Position numbers and translations under genes: made by a program. Positions 35,134-47,145 of a stretch of 64,000 nt of DNA are shown here, piece after piece. Location of the stretch: assembly GCA_020081605.1 (NCBI GenBank), contig JAHREC010000016.1, positions 868,001 to 932,000 on the forward strand. The letters are read 5' to 3'. The stretch's first letter is position 1; each line of letters starts with the position of its first letter. The notes under the pieces are model-generated. The model searched no databases. It was not told where the DNA came from and saw only the letters and a program-made list of their open reading frames with translations. The DNA is from Albifimbria verrucaria (Eukaryota; Ascomycota; Sordariomycetes; Hypocreales; Stachybotryaceae).

Positions 35134-36778
35134 TCATAAAGACGGCCCCTCCCAGGTATCTCGCTGTATTCTCAACAGCCAAGACTGCTTGTGCGGAAAA
35201 GTTACCTGCCTCTCCTTGGCGAACCCAGCGAATTCGAGGTGTTGTATGAATCTGGACGGAAACCAATTAGTCTTCGCACTAACATTGTCACGGGGTAAGC
35301 GTACCTTTCGTTATCTACTCTTGGCTCCAAGCAGATTCTCATGGTTCGAAAGTCTGCATTGAGGCACCAGTGGACAAGGCTGGACAGCCATGCCTGGACT
35401 CGTCCACGGGCCCACTCTTCTCCAATGAGGATGTGAAGGCCTCGGTCCCAATCTTCCGCGTCGTTGCCGAGGCGTCGGCCTAGAATGTCCTCCTTCACCC
35501 AATAAATCTCGAAATAACCGAATGGCACCCCGTCCCAAAGACCAATGGCTGGGAACGAGTGATGAGATGACAATGCGTCTTTAAGGAAATTAGGCGTGTA
35601 CTCGCCCCAAAATGCCTTTACCCTCGGATTGGACAGCCATTTCTCCAGTAACGATGCGTCGCTCATGTTGCATAATTGCGCATGTTCATCTTCCTTGTGA
35701 GTCGTCGGCGCAGTATATAGCACCGGCACGGGGAGGAAGAGGCGACTCTGAACGACAAATACCGGTCCACACTAGGAACAAAGCGCGTGTAGAACACCTC
35801 TCCCATCCGCGATGGCTTGGGCCGCAACGGATGCCGGACGTCATTCGTGAACGTGTAATGTAATGGTGCTGGTGGGAAGTACGTCGGAAGATGTGACGTC
35901 GAATAGAAATGACCCAAGGGAAAGCTGACATTGGGAACAATATTCGGTGTTATGGTTCCAGAGAGGTCACTTTGGGTGTGTTTATGATTCGATTTGGTGG
36001 CGAGAGACAATAGCTGCGACGGTTGTGAGTTATTCTGGAGGTAGTGCAAGCGAGGTGAGTCGGGATGAACTGGTGACTGTGGCCTACTTCCAATGGGAGA
36101 GCCTGGCACAGATGAGGTGGGCTTTGCCGGTTGCAAGGTGAAGAGGAACAACCGAGCGGGAATCTGCCAGAACATGCGTCTCGAAATGAACATGTTGTTC
36201 CATCCCTCATCAGTATCATCACTGCTGCTCACAGTTGTGTCTGCTGACGCGATCAAGCCCATGCGCTCTAGCTTGGCGATTATGTACCGGCCACCCAAAA
36301 CACCCTGCTTGCGGATTTTGATCTTCCACTCACCCCTGGGTCGACCCTTCTCAGGCGTGCCCTTGGAGGCAGCGGTGTTCAGATAGGGCGCGGGCTCAGG
36401 CTGGTGAAAGTACCAATACAGCGTGATCCACAGCATCATTGCGACCTGGCGGGAGGGCTGGCGGCAGGCTTGAACTCGCTAGAGGAGGGGTTGGCAATGG
36501 ACGAGATGAAGAGCGCATCATTCTGCAGAGTAGGCACTTTGAAAGGGCGCGTCCGGCTGTGAGACGCATTGCTGTCTCGATCCTCATCCATCGCATCCTG
36601 GGAGCTCCCTCGTTCCCATCCTCGACGTCATCATCCTCGGTGTGCAAGACAACAGTCCAGCCGACGGGAAAGCACTGGAGTGCGTGGTGAGCTCATGGCT
36701 CTTGAACCCAACGCCAGCAAAAATGGGCGTGACGGTAAAGGTCTGGCCATCTGGAAGATGGATGATCTGCGGTGCCAT
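35134..36778 (-). CDS. Siderophore biosynthesis acetyltransferase (SidL/AceI type, N5-hydroxyornithine acetylase-like)
   Basis: By family this transfers an acetyl group to N5-hydroxyornithine for hydroxamate siderophores. The start at 36778 ([18 protein letters not shown]) is followed by [14 protein letters not shown] and [11 protein letters not shown] long variable, proline/serine-rich middle comes next, then [19 protein letters not shown]. The IucB/AlcB-type GNAT domain reads [72 protein letters not shown] and, after an intron (about 35253-35303), [20 protein letters not shown] with a stop at 35134. Single-base losses at G runs 35730-35733, 36451-36453 and 36666-36668 (plus letters) split it. 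No siderophore NRPS is in view. SidL rather than SidF is an inference from the N-terminal motif. Confidence 0.75.
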
Positions 36779-37396
36779 GTTGGTTGAGTCTCTTTAAGCT
36801 CCGCTCGTGTGATTGTAGCGGCGATGGCTGAGGAGAAATCAAACTTCCGTTGGCAAACCAAAAAAATATAAACCCAGAGAACTAAAATTCTTGCTTCCCT
36901 CTACTCGTCATGTCATTGTGACGAAACGTAGACCTGAGATATGAAGCTGGACACGAGATCAAAATGGAGAGCTGATGGTGGAGTGACTGAAGCTCTGGCG
37001 GGTCGGCGGGGTCCGAGGGTGGGAGACTACAGTGGAGGTGAGCTTGAGTTGGCACCGTAAAGGTACATGGCCAATCACAAAAATTGAATTACAATACAAA
37101 AGGTCTCCACAGTGCAGAAACAATCGAATCGATGTTGAATCATTGAAGCTATACCGCCAGCTCATCGAGATGAATAGGGCCTATCACCTCATCGATACAT
37201 GGTTTAAATGCCGCTAAGCAGTGATCGCTTCACAATTATGATGATTGGAAAAATAAAACAACGTTTACCACGAATGCTGCTTTGTCTATGTATGTACCAT
37301 GTTACTCACGTATGTTACATCGCCATTTCACAAAGAATCGCTTCATCTAGTGTACAATGCAAAATGCAAGCCAATACTTCTCGTTCGGCGACTGTC
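36779..37396. other. Intergenic, promoter side of the acetyltransferase
   Basis: No gene. One minus-strand TGATAG (HGATAR, the GATA-factor core used by SreA) occurs at 37181-37186. A single copy about 400 bp upstream proves nothing. Confidence 0.4.
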
Positions 37397-38849
37397 TCAG
37401 TCCTTCTGCTTGGATTCGTCTTTGTCATCTTTTTCATCCTCCCTGTCTTTGCGCTTATCCTTTGAAGACTTTTCTTTCTCCAGAACCTTGACCGTTTCGT
37501 TGCCAAGATCCTTTGCCTCGTCCCATTCAATACCGTACTCTTGCGCAACAGTCCTGATCTCCTTTCGCAGCGCGTTGGCTTCGTTCACTAGCTGCTCCCA
37601 CTTCTGCAAGTCGAACCCACGGGCCTGGTAGAGCGCGTTCTGTCGCTTCGAGACGGTGACGTTCATGGCTGCCTTGTAGCTCAGGTCGCGGCTGATGAAG
37701 AGGAACCACAAGTAACCGCCCATGATGGTGGTGAGACCAGCAAGATAGGTGATGGGCTCTACAAGGTCCCATCCCATCTCTGTATGGAAGCTGCAGTAGT
37801 AGACAATACCCCACCACCCAATGAGAACCGCAAATCCGCCTTGAGCTAGACGATGAGCTCCCTTATGTGCTTCCAAATCGCACTCCTTCTTCAGCTTTGA
37901 CATCTGGTCAATCTCGATCGACATTCTCTTTAAGCGGTCACGCATGTAGTAGGTCCGGTCCTTGAAGCTGGGCACAGCAACACGTAGATCCTTTCCGTAG
38001 CCCTCAATCTCAATGGCAAATTCACGGCCTCGAGCAGCGTCTCTGATAAAGTCGCCAATTTCGGTGCTTCCGCTCCAGCGGACCCATTTAGCCTCGTCTT
38101 TGCTTGGACCCTCTCGGCCCAGCCCAGTGTAGGATGCCACGTTGGAGCCATTCTTATTCTGCGCGGGATGAGTCTCGTGGTGGTCTGCTTCCGCTCGGAA
38201 AATAATGTCTGGAAGCCTTTCTTTGCCATTTCCACGCAGTGGCGGAATCTCTGCCTGGATCAAACGCTCAAGATACGACAGAGGTTGTTGGGGATGGACA
38301 AGCAAGGCCAATGGCTCCACAGATTCCTCGCTCCTTCCACGTCGCTGCTCCTCAGTCTCATTGATGTGTTCCTGTTCAGGGTGGAAGGGCACTGGCAGAA
38401 TGAGTTTGAGGAGACGTGTTGGTGTTGTCATAAGACGTCCTAGCAGGGAGTATCAGTCAAGGCTCATAGTAGCCACCTCATTGAGCACCCACCTTTCGTT
38501 TTGTCTCCCCGGCAGGATCTGGCTGTCCCGAGTCTCGGAGATCTGATGCGGTACCCTGCCATTGCCAGGGTCGGTCGCTGACCCTTTTCGAAGCCGATAC
38601 GCTGTCATCAGGCTTCAACCGCTGCTCCTCATCGTCCACGGCTTTTTGGCTGAGATTCTTGGCTTTCTGGGCGGCTACATCACCCTTCCAGGCGCGCGTC
38701 GAAGATAGATGACGCGCATACAGAGGGAATTGAGGCTGTCGACACGCTCCACCAAACGCGAGCTGGCTACGCTTGAGGGCTTGGGCACGACTGGCCTGGA
38801 AAGCAGAGAAGATACGTTGCGTGGCAGCACGCCCTCCAGCACAGCTCAT
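37397..38849 (-). CDS. Mitochondrial calcium uniporter (MCU)
   Basis: Pore subunit of the inner-membrane Ca2+ channel. The start at 38849 gives [23 protein letters not shown], a basic, serine-rich targeting peptide without acids. An intron of about 65 nt (donor GTGGGT, acceptor TGCTAG at about 38440) leads to [19 protein letters not shown], the N-terminal domain, then a coiled coil (about 37850-37960). TM1 ([18 protein letters not shown]) is followed by the selectivity filter WDLVEPITY, matching W-D-x-x-E-P, and TM2 ([15 protein letters not shown]), then a second coiled coil and a lysine/aspartate tail. The splice junction is one base out of frame at the CC 38439-38440, again as if a base were missing. 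The fungal MCU architecture is complete. Confidence 0.9.
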
Positions 38850-39521
38850 GACCGCGACGCAAACCAAGTCCAATGTGACCTTGAGTTTAACAATAGCAAC
38901 AATGCATCGAGAGGAAGCGGCTCCAAGATATTGGCACCCACCTTCACGAAAATAAGGGATAGACAAGATCGACGGTGAAGAAAGCTTGTCCCATCGCCTG
39001 ATGAGCCCATCCAAGTTTCATGACGTCAACGGACAGCGCAGCCACAACGGCCTGGCTAAATCCAGGCACAAGCCCCACACATCTTATTTGAAGCTCTGGC
39101 AGGGTATCACCACCTTAATTCTAACTCACCCATCCCAGTCGGGTCTGACGGTGGCCAGCAATGCTTAATTACAACTGTAGGTGTCTTGATTGGTAGGCAT
39201 GGGCAGGGATACACCATCCTTTGCTGTCCATGCATAAAAAACAGGCCAAGTCGTAACTTGGCAATCTTCCCTAGCATCATTTCATTTGCACTGCACATTA
39301 AACGCCGCCAGCCTCACAAACCACAAAAACAATGCATGTTCATTCCTCCTTTCTATGGTTGCTATGGAATACACCGATGCAGGAGTTTGGTGATCTCCTG
39401 CGCTCCGTGCTTTCATGAACATACCTTACAACTGGTAAATTCGCCTTCTCGTGTCTATTCTCCCTCTTTTTTCGTGTACCATCAAACTATGGCTGACCTA
39501 CATCAAGGCCACCTTCTTTGT
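38850..39521. other. Intergenic between MCU and ADSS
   Basis: A minus frame continues upstream of the MCU start to 39014 but lacks targeting-peptide character and conserved content. Otherwise nothing seen. Confidence 0.5.
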
Positions 39522-41633
39522 TTACCTGAAAATCATGTCGTCTCGGCTCGCTATCACCTAGTTGTTAGTATTTTTCCTTTCAAAGGCGGCTTTTGCAACG
39601 AATGCGAGACTATGCTTCCGTCTCCCCATCCAGCTTGCAAGAGCGGTGAAACAAAGGGCAAATGACTTACGGCCGGTTCCGATCCAGGCCACGCGCACTC
39701 CGGTGTACTCCTCAATGAAGTTGACGTAGGTCTGTGCCTGCTTGGGCAGATCCTCCTGTTTAGTGTCAGCGCCGGCTCACCACCAATCTCTCGATCAAGA
39801 ATCTCCGTACGAATTTCTTCACCGCCGTCGTCGGTGATTGCCAGCCCTCAAAGTCGCGGTAGACAACGTCGCACTTGTTCTCGAGATATCCCAGGTCTGC
39901 AGGGAAGTAATCGATCTCCTGTCCGGTCTCGCGGTCCTTGTAGGCCACGGCAACCTTGATGACTGGGAGGGTGTCGAGCACGTCGAGCTTGGTCAGGTTC
40001 AAGGCGGTGTAGTGGTTGATGGACGCCGAGTACTTCAGAACGACGAGATCAAGGTGTCCGCATCGACGCTTGCGGCCAGTCGAGACACCGAACTCACGTC
40101 CGATCTCCTGCAGCGTCTGGCCAATCTCACCAAGGTCCTCGGTCTTGAAGAGGCCCTCTCCGACACGTGTCTGTGGAAAGAGTCATAGTTAGTACCGCTA
40201 TCCCGGGAAATGTTGAAGCTCGTGGGCTATGGTCGAGGTTGCTGGATGGACACATACCGTGTAGGCCTTGACAACACTGTTTGATGTTAGCGATGTGGTC
40301 CAGACATGACCTTGGTAGGTTGACTTACCCAATAACTTGGCTAGAAAAATTTCATGGTCAGCCAACAAGTAACAAACCAAAATTAAATCCAATGCCTACC
40401 CAAGCTTCATAGGGTTAACTGCCAAGCCGGTGACGACACCTCCCAGGCCTACATATCCGAGTCAGCTGCGTTGATCTAATCGGCAAGTAGCGATTAAAAC
40501 CGAAGAGATTCGGCATATTTTCGTCGACTTTAGGAAGCGTCTGTCGAGAGGAGTGATGATTAGAGACTGGTGTGAGACTAACCGGTGTTGCTGCTCGTGA
40601 CGAATGGGTACGTTCCTGGAGAAGGGTTAGCTACGGCCGCAAGGGCAAGTCAAAATCTATCCGCACCGTAGTCGATGTCCAACATCAGAGCGTTAGCGCC
40701 CTCGATCAGGATCTTGGCATTGCGATCTTGCGCGTCCTTCATGAACTTGACCGCGTCGACGACGAAGGGTGCGAGGGTCTCGCGGTATTCGCGGAAGCGG
40801 GCAATCTCCTCCTCGACGTCGTAATCGAGAAGGTCGCCAAACCTCTTCTTGTAGCCGGCGGCCAGCTTACGGATGGTGGCCTCGAAGGTTTCTTGGTCGA
40901 AGATCTCGTGGACTCGGATTCCGCTGCGAAGAAAGGGTCAATCACATGGGCGTGGCATTGGGACTTTGTTCGGCTTACTTCCTGGCAGCCTTCTTATTGT
41001 CAGCGCGAACACGACTTCAGATCATTTCACGTACCTTGTTTGCATATGTAGGTCCAATACCGCGTCCGGTCGTACCGATCTTGCGCGTGCCGAGCTCGAC
41101 CTCCTCGAGGCCGTCGACCAAGGCATGGAGCTTCAGGTTAACGTGGGCGCGGTCGCTGACGAAGATACGGTCGCGGACTCCTTGAGGCCCTTCTTTTCAA
41201 GATCAGTCAGCTCACCCCAGAAGGCCTCCAGGTTGAAGACAACACCGGTGCCGATGAGGTTGATACAGCCGGGGTTAATCAAGCCGGACGGGAGAAGGTG
41301 GAAGCTACAGTGAGTCAGCGTCGTCAATTCGATGTAGGAGTTTCCATGTTGGTTCCCGTACTGGTAAGAGACACCGTCGACACTAAAAGTATCACTGTTA
41401 GCTCCGCGCTCGGCTTTTGGGCTGCATTTGTCAAGGATACATACACGACGGAGTGACCAGCATTATGGCCGCCGGCAGCGCGAGCGCAAATTTGAGCATC
41501 GCGGCAAAGGATATCGCTCAGCTTTCCCTTACCCTCGTCGCCTGGGCAGCGAACATTGGATTAGCATAACGGTACGAGCAGACGACAGCGAGGCCGACTC
41601 ACCCCATTGGGCACCTAGAATGACGGTCGCCAT
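39522..41633 (-). CDS. Adenylosuccinate synthase
   Basis: Joins IMP and aspartate with GTP, the committed step to AMP; cytosolic. The ATG at 41633 gives [11 protein letters not shown], and an intron (GTGAGT to CTGCCCAG) splits the P-loop, then [11 protein letters not shown] and [10 protein letters not shown]. Downstream are [114 protein letters not shown], and [17 protein letters not shown]. Introns 39756-39810 and 39551-39670 place the end at [12 protein letters not shown] with a stop at 39522-39524. A -1 slip at 41180-41181 breaks the frame after EKKGLK although the enzyme is essential for purine synthesis, strong evidence for a sequence error. Orthologue of yeast ADE12. Confidence 0.93.
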
Positions 41634-43341
41634 TGTCGAAAACGAGGAATTCAAAGATGATTCAGAGTGTGACGCACAGAGCAGACAGAAAAATAACCCC
41701 ACCAAGACAGCCCCTCCATGTTCACGGTGGGATGCGCGGGGTGGAACTAAATAGCCTCCGGAATGTGCAGGCAAATCGCTCGCTCTATTTCCCTTAGTCA
41801 GATGGGTCCGGGACTCGCACACTCAGCGACTCAGAATGTATCTGGGTACAGTCTTGTATGAGCTAATTAGCTCCAGTTTTGTGCGCTTCGGCAAGACGTT
41901 GCGCTTGCGATATCGCAACGTTCAGTTGTTTGATGTCTGTCGCGTCGTGAATTCCTTTGGGCCATGCATGTTCTGTGTTGTGCAGCGTGAACAGCACCGA
42001 ATGAATGGACGAGGCATATTATTTGCTTGTACCGTCATAATTATGAAAGGCAATTAGCGTACAGTAGAATCAAAAACTCTTTCTTGCTACTGCTAGCACA
42101 AAGTTACCGTACAACCAAGGGACAAGTTCATTTCGAACGTGTCAAAAGGTAGGATGCTGTTCCTTCATCCAAAAGTATGGGACGATGGAATACTTCTTCT
42201 TAGTCAGATGCCCCCATGCCACCACCTCGATGACCTCGTTCCTACTCGCACAGTGAGTCAGGGCATGGTTGAAAATTTGAATTTGCCAATTCATCACCTA
42301 TCTAGATACCTAAGTGAGCCACTATGTCAATCTCCACGTTGTGAGAAAACCAAAAGGGTTGCCCATTCAGTTGCCATGTTGGGCACAAAGAACCTTTATC
42401 GATACTGTAAGATTTCACGCTTGAACACAGCTGGCCAATTCAAGCGGTACTCCGTTGTATTTACACATCTCAAGTTGGCAGTCATATACAGTACCCTGTT
42501 GTCGTGAGTTAACACCGAAAAGTTTGAAAGGACAACTTATCACCTGGTGATGGTTTTTCCAGCTGAATTCTGTCTTCACGGAGATGTGTATATAGTGGAA
42601 GCTCGCCGATATGCTACACAGGCGTTCAAAAAACATGGCCGGTCCATCGCTTTGTTGTAATTTAGTCCCTAATCAAGATGGTGTAATAAAGCACTATCTT
42701 CTCCAATAAATCTCCTTAATGGATGGAACCGTGATGTCTTCCATGAAGCTCTCATCTTTTCTTCTCCCTACCACTTGAATCCTGGCCTTCAGATCCAAAA
42801 GATCAGCCCCAGCTTGCTACGAATTTACAGTCCGAACAATATCCCCAGTGTAGTCATGCTTGGACTTCGAATTATGCCTAGCGAGAACCGTCATAACCGT
42901 TTTCGCCGCATGCGACACGCCAAACGGCAGCCCAAAAGGTGCAGAAACATCTCTTACAACTGGCGAAGCCTTCAACAGCTGGCAGACTTTACAGCCAGCT
43001 TTGTAAGTTCTACTCCCCAGCTACCTTTGTGATCTCTTCTCCATCACCCTTTTGGAGTCACATCGACCGCTCAAGGTGTTTGACCAAAGATATAAACAAC
43101 GATCGTGCCATCCAGACTGCATCGAACTCTTCTTTTCTATCATCCAAACCTCATCAGCCTCATCGTCTTATCTTCTTCTGACCTCACTTTCTGCTCTTTG
43201 AGCATGGTCTACTCTCTCCCACACCTCTCTTCGCTCTTGGTCGCATGAACAGTTCCTTGTGAACCGTTCGATCCCTTTCTTCCAGACTGATCATCTCTGA
43301 ACATAAGAGACGGCTGCTGCCCTCTCCGACTTGGATCTACT
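41634..43341. other. Intergenic, 1.7 kb
   Basis: Short frames at 41836-42057, 42139-42507, 42775-43032 and 42939-43181 without motifs. CT-rich sequence from about 43040 to 43340 looks like the promoter and leader of the next gene. Confidence 0.5.
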
Positions 43342-44298
43342 ATGGAGCCCTCATGGAATCACGAAGTTCAAATCCACCAACCAACCATGAACAGAGTGAA
43401 GTGTTTTATTCCCGGTCAAGAAGTCATCGCAGCACCTCTGATACCCTACTATAAACGCCACACCATCCGCCGAAAGAGCGCCCTAGATCGCATTGTCAAT
43501 CACGGCAGACGGCTTGCCTACAATTTTCTTGCCAAGAAACAACAAGGCGAAGACTTAGCTCTACCACACGCTGTCATGGGATACTACAATTGGAACGTTT
43601 TCCAGAAGCACAGTGACGTTTGGGAATGGGTCAGATCACACAGTTACAACCGCATCTGGACGCGCGACCAACGAGCTGGTTTCCTCAAACTCCTTGAGGT
43701 TTTGTCAGATATGGCTCGAAATTCTTCGAAGAAGGACGCGAATTACACCACAAGACAGAGACGACGCGTTACAGAAATGTTTGACGAAGGCCTCAAAGAC
43801 CTCCAGATAACAAACTTGATGATGCTCAGCAGCGGTAGATACGAGTACCGCTTCTTCCCGGTTGAGGAGAGTCAACCTGTTCACCAGAGAATGTGTTTCA
43901 CCGCGACTGAACAGGCGTACATTGACAAATTTCTGCCAGGTTATTGGATGGATGAGGACGATGAGACTCTTGAGATGTCTCGACTGCAGTCCACTTTTCC
44001 AGTCAGATCATCGGTAGCAACAACCCAGATCGAAAGCCCAGACTTCTCAGGCACTACCAAGCAACCACTCATTACGGAGGAGGAGGAACTTAAGTACAGA
44101 ACTCTACACGCACGGGAACACGTCTACCGGGCAATGGAGATTCTGGACGTTATTCTTGAGGGCAATAACAAAGAACTTTCACAGTTACTCGAAGTGCATG
44201 AACTCGGGATGGAGCACGTCGCGGAACCTATGGTTTCGATGATGGCGGCTTTCCTTGAGCGACGTCAGAAATTCAATCAACAACAACAGGGCTATTGA
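43342..44298 (+). CDS. Hypothetical protein, 318 aa, soluble
   Basis: A single intact, intronless frame with a CT-rich leader. No signal peptide or membrane helix. The product is charged and partly helical: a basic stretch (YYKRHTIRRKSALDRIVNHGRR) near residue 37, an aromatic patch (YYNWNVFQKHSDVWEWVR) near residue 80, a tyrosine/phenylalanine-rich middle, and a C-terminal helical region ending in RRQKFNQQQQGY. I do not recognise the family. No frameshift interrupts it, unlike most neighbours. It stands between two housekeeping genes, which says little about its role. An overlapping frame at 43613-43810 is a shadow. Confidence 0.65.
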   Translation: MEPSWNHEVQIHQPTMNRVKCFIPGQEVIAAPLIPYYKRHTIRRKSALDRIVNHGRRLAYNFLAKKQQGEDLALPHAVMGYYNWNVFQKHSDVWEWVRSHSYNRIWTRDQRAGFLKLLEVLSDMARNSSKKDANYTTRQRRRVTEMFDEGLKDLQITNLMMLSSGRYEYRFFPVEESQPVHQRMCFTATEQAYIDKFLPGYWMDEDDETLEMSRLQSTFPVRSSVATTQIESPDFSGTTKQPLITEEEELKYRTLHAREHVYRAMEILDVILEGNNKELSQLLEVHELGMEHVAEPMVSMMAAFLERRQKFNQQQQGY

Positions 44299-45405
44299 TG
44301 AAGTGGTCTCTTGGAAACTCCGGGTTTCAACCCCAGTGGAGAACACTTTCGGCGAGCGAGGGCGGAACTTGGGAGTGCAGTCGCTGAAAGCGCATGCAAC
44401 GATCGGCGAACACGAACGTGAAGGATGAGGCTTGGAGGAGCCTTACATTGCATTGGAGCCGACAGACGTCGGGCTATCTGGCGATTACGAACATGCTGCA
44501 GCTACGGAAGCTGTGATGTAGAGTCCACTTAGGTGTAGCTAGCACCCAATTAAAGGAGAAATTCACAGTCACCGCTTACCTGCCTACTTCTCTGGCTGGC
44601 CTGTAGTGGACGGCCTTAAGGTGACCGAATTTACGATCGATGAAAACGAATAAGCGAACGACTGCGACCGATGCATATAAGGCGCGCCTGGCGTTGAGGA
44701 ATGTTTAAGAAATGTCTCATGCGGTAACATCGGGGCTGAGGTAGTGGGAATTGTGCTGGTCTTTGGAGAGGCGGGATGCCTAAGGTGGTTGGTTTTATGG
44801 CAGACAGTTTTTGTTGGTGGCATTGGCACTCAAGCACTGTCTTGATTGCTCTAATTCTTGGAGAGACGGAGTGCCCAGCAAATAGACCAGATCAACGGAG
44901 CACTTCGGTGTTACTTGAAATACCCAGGATAATTGACTAAAATTCTGGGACATGAAGTGGCAGAAACATGAATCATGACTGAAGTCCGTACTCGTGTCCT
45001 TGTCTACGCCCAAGCAAATCGGGCGAGCTGGTGGTTGCATGTAGGGTAAGCCCATCTCCCGATTACGAGCGTGCAGCCGGTAAGGCCAGGGCGTCGCTGG
45101 TGTGGTGTAGGGGTCCTTGTCCTTGTCCTTGGCTGATCTTGCTGCTTCGGACCCCGCACTAAGTCGCAGTAACTGGCACTACCGAGTTTGGTAGCGGGGC
45201 AGCAAAGGGAATCTAATTCCCAAGCAATTAAAGCTGGAAAGGTTTCGCGATAGCATCAACTTTAGTTCCTTTCACATAACCACTGCAAGTCGACTCGAGT
45301 GTTCCCGGTGCCCAAAGCCGTCCATACCAGGTTCAATTCCTCAGTCGCTCTACTCGAGACCTATCTTTCCCCTTACACATCCCAAAAGAGTCCATCACTC
45401 TCGAA
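44299..45405. other. Intergenic upstream of the MVD gene
   Basis: No gene supported. Minus frames 44584-44837 and 44795-45055 are motif-free. The last 100 bp, pyrimidine-rich, is the probable leader of the decarboxylase gene. Confidence 0.5.
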
Positions 45406-46639
45406 ATGGCGGACAAGAAGGTCTACCGCGCGAGCACCACCGCGCCGGTCAACATTGCTGTTGTCAAGTACGTCTTGAAACGCTGCAGCGCTGTTAAATC
45501 ACCCCATAAACTAACACCCGTATTAGGTACTGGGGAAAGCGTGACGCAAAGCTCAACCTTCCCACCAACAGCTCCCTCTCCGTCACCCTCTCTCAGGCCG
45601 ACCTCCGCACCCTTACCACCGCCTCCTGCTCCGAGTCCTTCACCGACGGCGACAGCCTGACGCTCAACGGCGAGCTGTCTGATATCTCTGGAGCCCGTAC
45701 CCAGGCATGCTTCCGTGAGCTGCGTGCCCGCCGAGCCGCCCTCGAGGCCGCCGACTCGTCGCTGCCCAAGCTGTCGAGCCTGCCCCTGCGACTCGTCTCC
45801 GAGAACAACTTCCCCACTGCCGCTGGCCTTGCCTCTTCGGCTGCCGGCTTTGCCGCCCTGGTGCGTGCCATTGCCGATCTCTATGAACTCCCAGACTCTC
45901 CCGAGCAGCTGTCTCTTGTTGCCAGACAGGGCTCTGGATCTGCTTGCAGGAGTCTGTTCGGCGGCTACGTTGCTTGGAGGATGGGTGAAAAGGAGGACGG
46001 CACCGACTCCATGGCCGATCTGGTTGCTCCCGCCTCGCACTGGCCCGAGATGCGTGCTCTGATTCTCGTCGTCAGCGCTGCTAAGAAGGGTGTGTCGTCC
46101 ACCTCTGGCATGCAGCAGACCGTTGCCACCTCCGGCCTCTTCCAGCAGCGTATCACCAAGGTGGTGCCCGCTAACATGGCCCTTATGGAGGAGTCCATCC
46201 GCGACCGTGACTTCCCCAAGTTCGCCGAGGTCACGATGCGCGACTCAACTCCTTCCATGCTAGCTGCGCGGACACCTACCCTCCCATTTTCTACATGAAC
46301 GACGTTTCCAAGGCTGCCATCCGTGCCGTTGAGAGCATCAACGCCAAGGCCGGCAAGACTATTGCCGCCTACACCTTTGACGCTGGCCCGAACTGCGTCA
46401 TCTACTACCTCGAGGAGCACGCCTCGACTATCCTGGGTGCTTTCTACCCCGTTCTCGAGAGCGTCACTGGATGGAAGGAGGGCACCGCTGGAATCAAGTC
46501 CGACGTGCAGCTGGAGGACAACATTTCCAGCGTGCTCAAGGACGGTGTTAGCCGTGTCATCATGACTGGTGTTGGTGAGGGCCCTCAGAAGACCGATGAG
46601 TTCTTGATTGGTGAGGATGGCGAGCCTGTTAAGCGATAA
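45406..46639 (+). CDS. ERG19: Mevalonate diphosphate decarboxylase
   Basis: ATP-dependent decarboxylation of mevalonate diphosphate to isopentenyl diphosphate, the last mevalonate-pathway step to sterols and isoprenoids (yeast ERG19/MVD1). The start at 45406 (MADKKVYRASTTAPVNIAVV) is followed by intron 45468-45526, then KYWGKRDAKLNLPTNSSLSV. Further motifs are SENNFPTAAGLASSAAGFAA (GHMP ATP loop), GSGSACRSLFGGYVAW, KKGVSSTSGMQQTVATS, YTFDAGPNCVIY and the C-terminus GEDGEPVKR. The gene is full length, about 390 residues. A -1 slip at AA 46247-46248 breaks EVTMRDS-NSFHASCADTYPP, although the gene is essential in fungi and single copy as a rule. It is the clearest control for the sequence-error reading. 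Confidence 0.95.
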
Positions 46640-47145
46640 ATGATGAGGAATGTTTTGGTGCAGGGGCCCGGAGGATGCAGTGAATGTACCCGGATAGACT
46701 AGTATATGATGTTGGTGTCCATTCCCCATTACTTATATAGTCGGCGTTTACAAATAATAATGCTACTCTCAGAAAAAAATCTAGTTGTGAATTTTGGTCT
46801 TTTACTCGATAGAACAATGAAAATATTCATCTGAACGAATTTTGCCATTTTCTCTTCCCAAGTGTGACCAGCTGGCGACGCTGTGTGTTTTCCTTATGCC
46901 TGAGCTGCTGCTGCACCTGGTACATCCCAAACTTCAACCCTTCACTGCCACGTTCATTTGGCTGACGAGAACACCCTACGTTTGGCTCATTATCCTTTGA
47001 AGAACGCAGTTGAAAGATTGCGCATACACGATAGCAAGAACACCGAGCTTCTTGGAATTACATTCCTGCACTTTGAGTGGGGAAAACGCCTATCGCTTGC
47101 GGTACGCCCTTGGATTCATCAAGCACGCTGTTTGTCAATCTCACA
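46640..47145. other. Intergenic between MVD and RUS1 genes
   Basis: 3' flank of the decarboxylase gene and promoter of the RUS1-like gene. Nothing else recognised. Confidence 0.5.

Noticed and set aside
40572..41313. Long plus-strand frames in the ADSS region
   Set aside because: They are antisense shadows of ADSS exons; the minus frame carries all conserved motifs.
45310..45345. tRNA B-box-like GGTTCAATTCC upstream of MVD
   Set aside because: The flanks do not form a T-stem and no A-box or acceptor stem is found. It is part of the leader.
45423..46729. Long minus-strand frames (205 and 254 codons) over the MVD gene
   Set aside because: Antisense shadows of GC-rich coding sequence.
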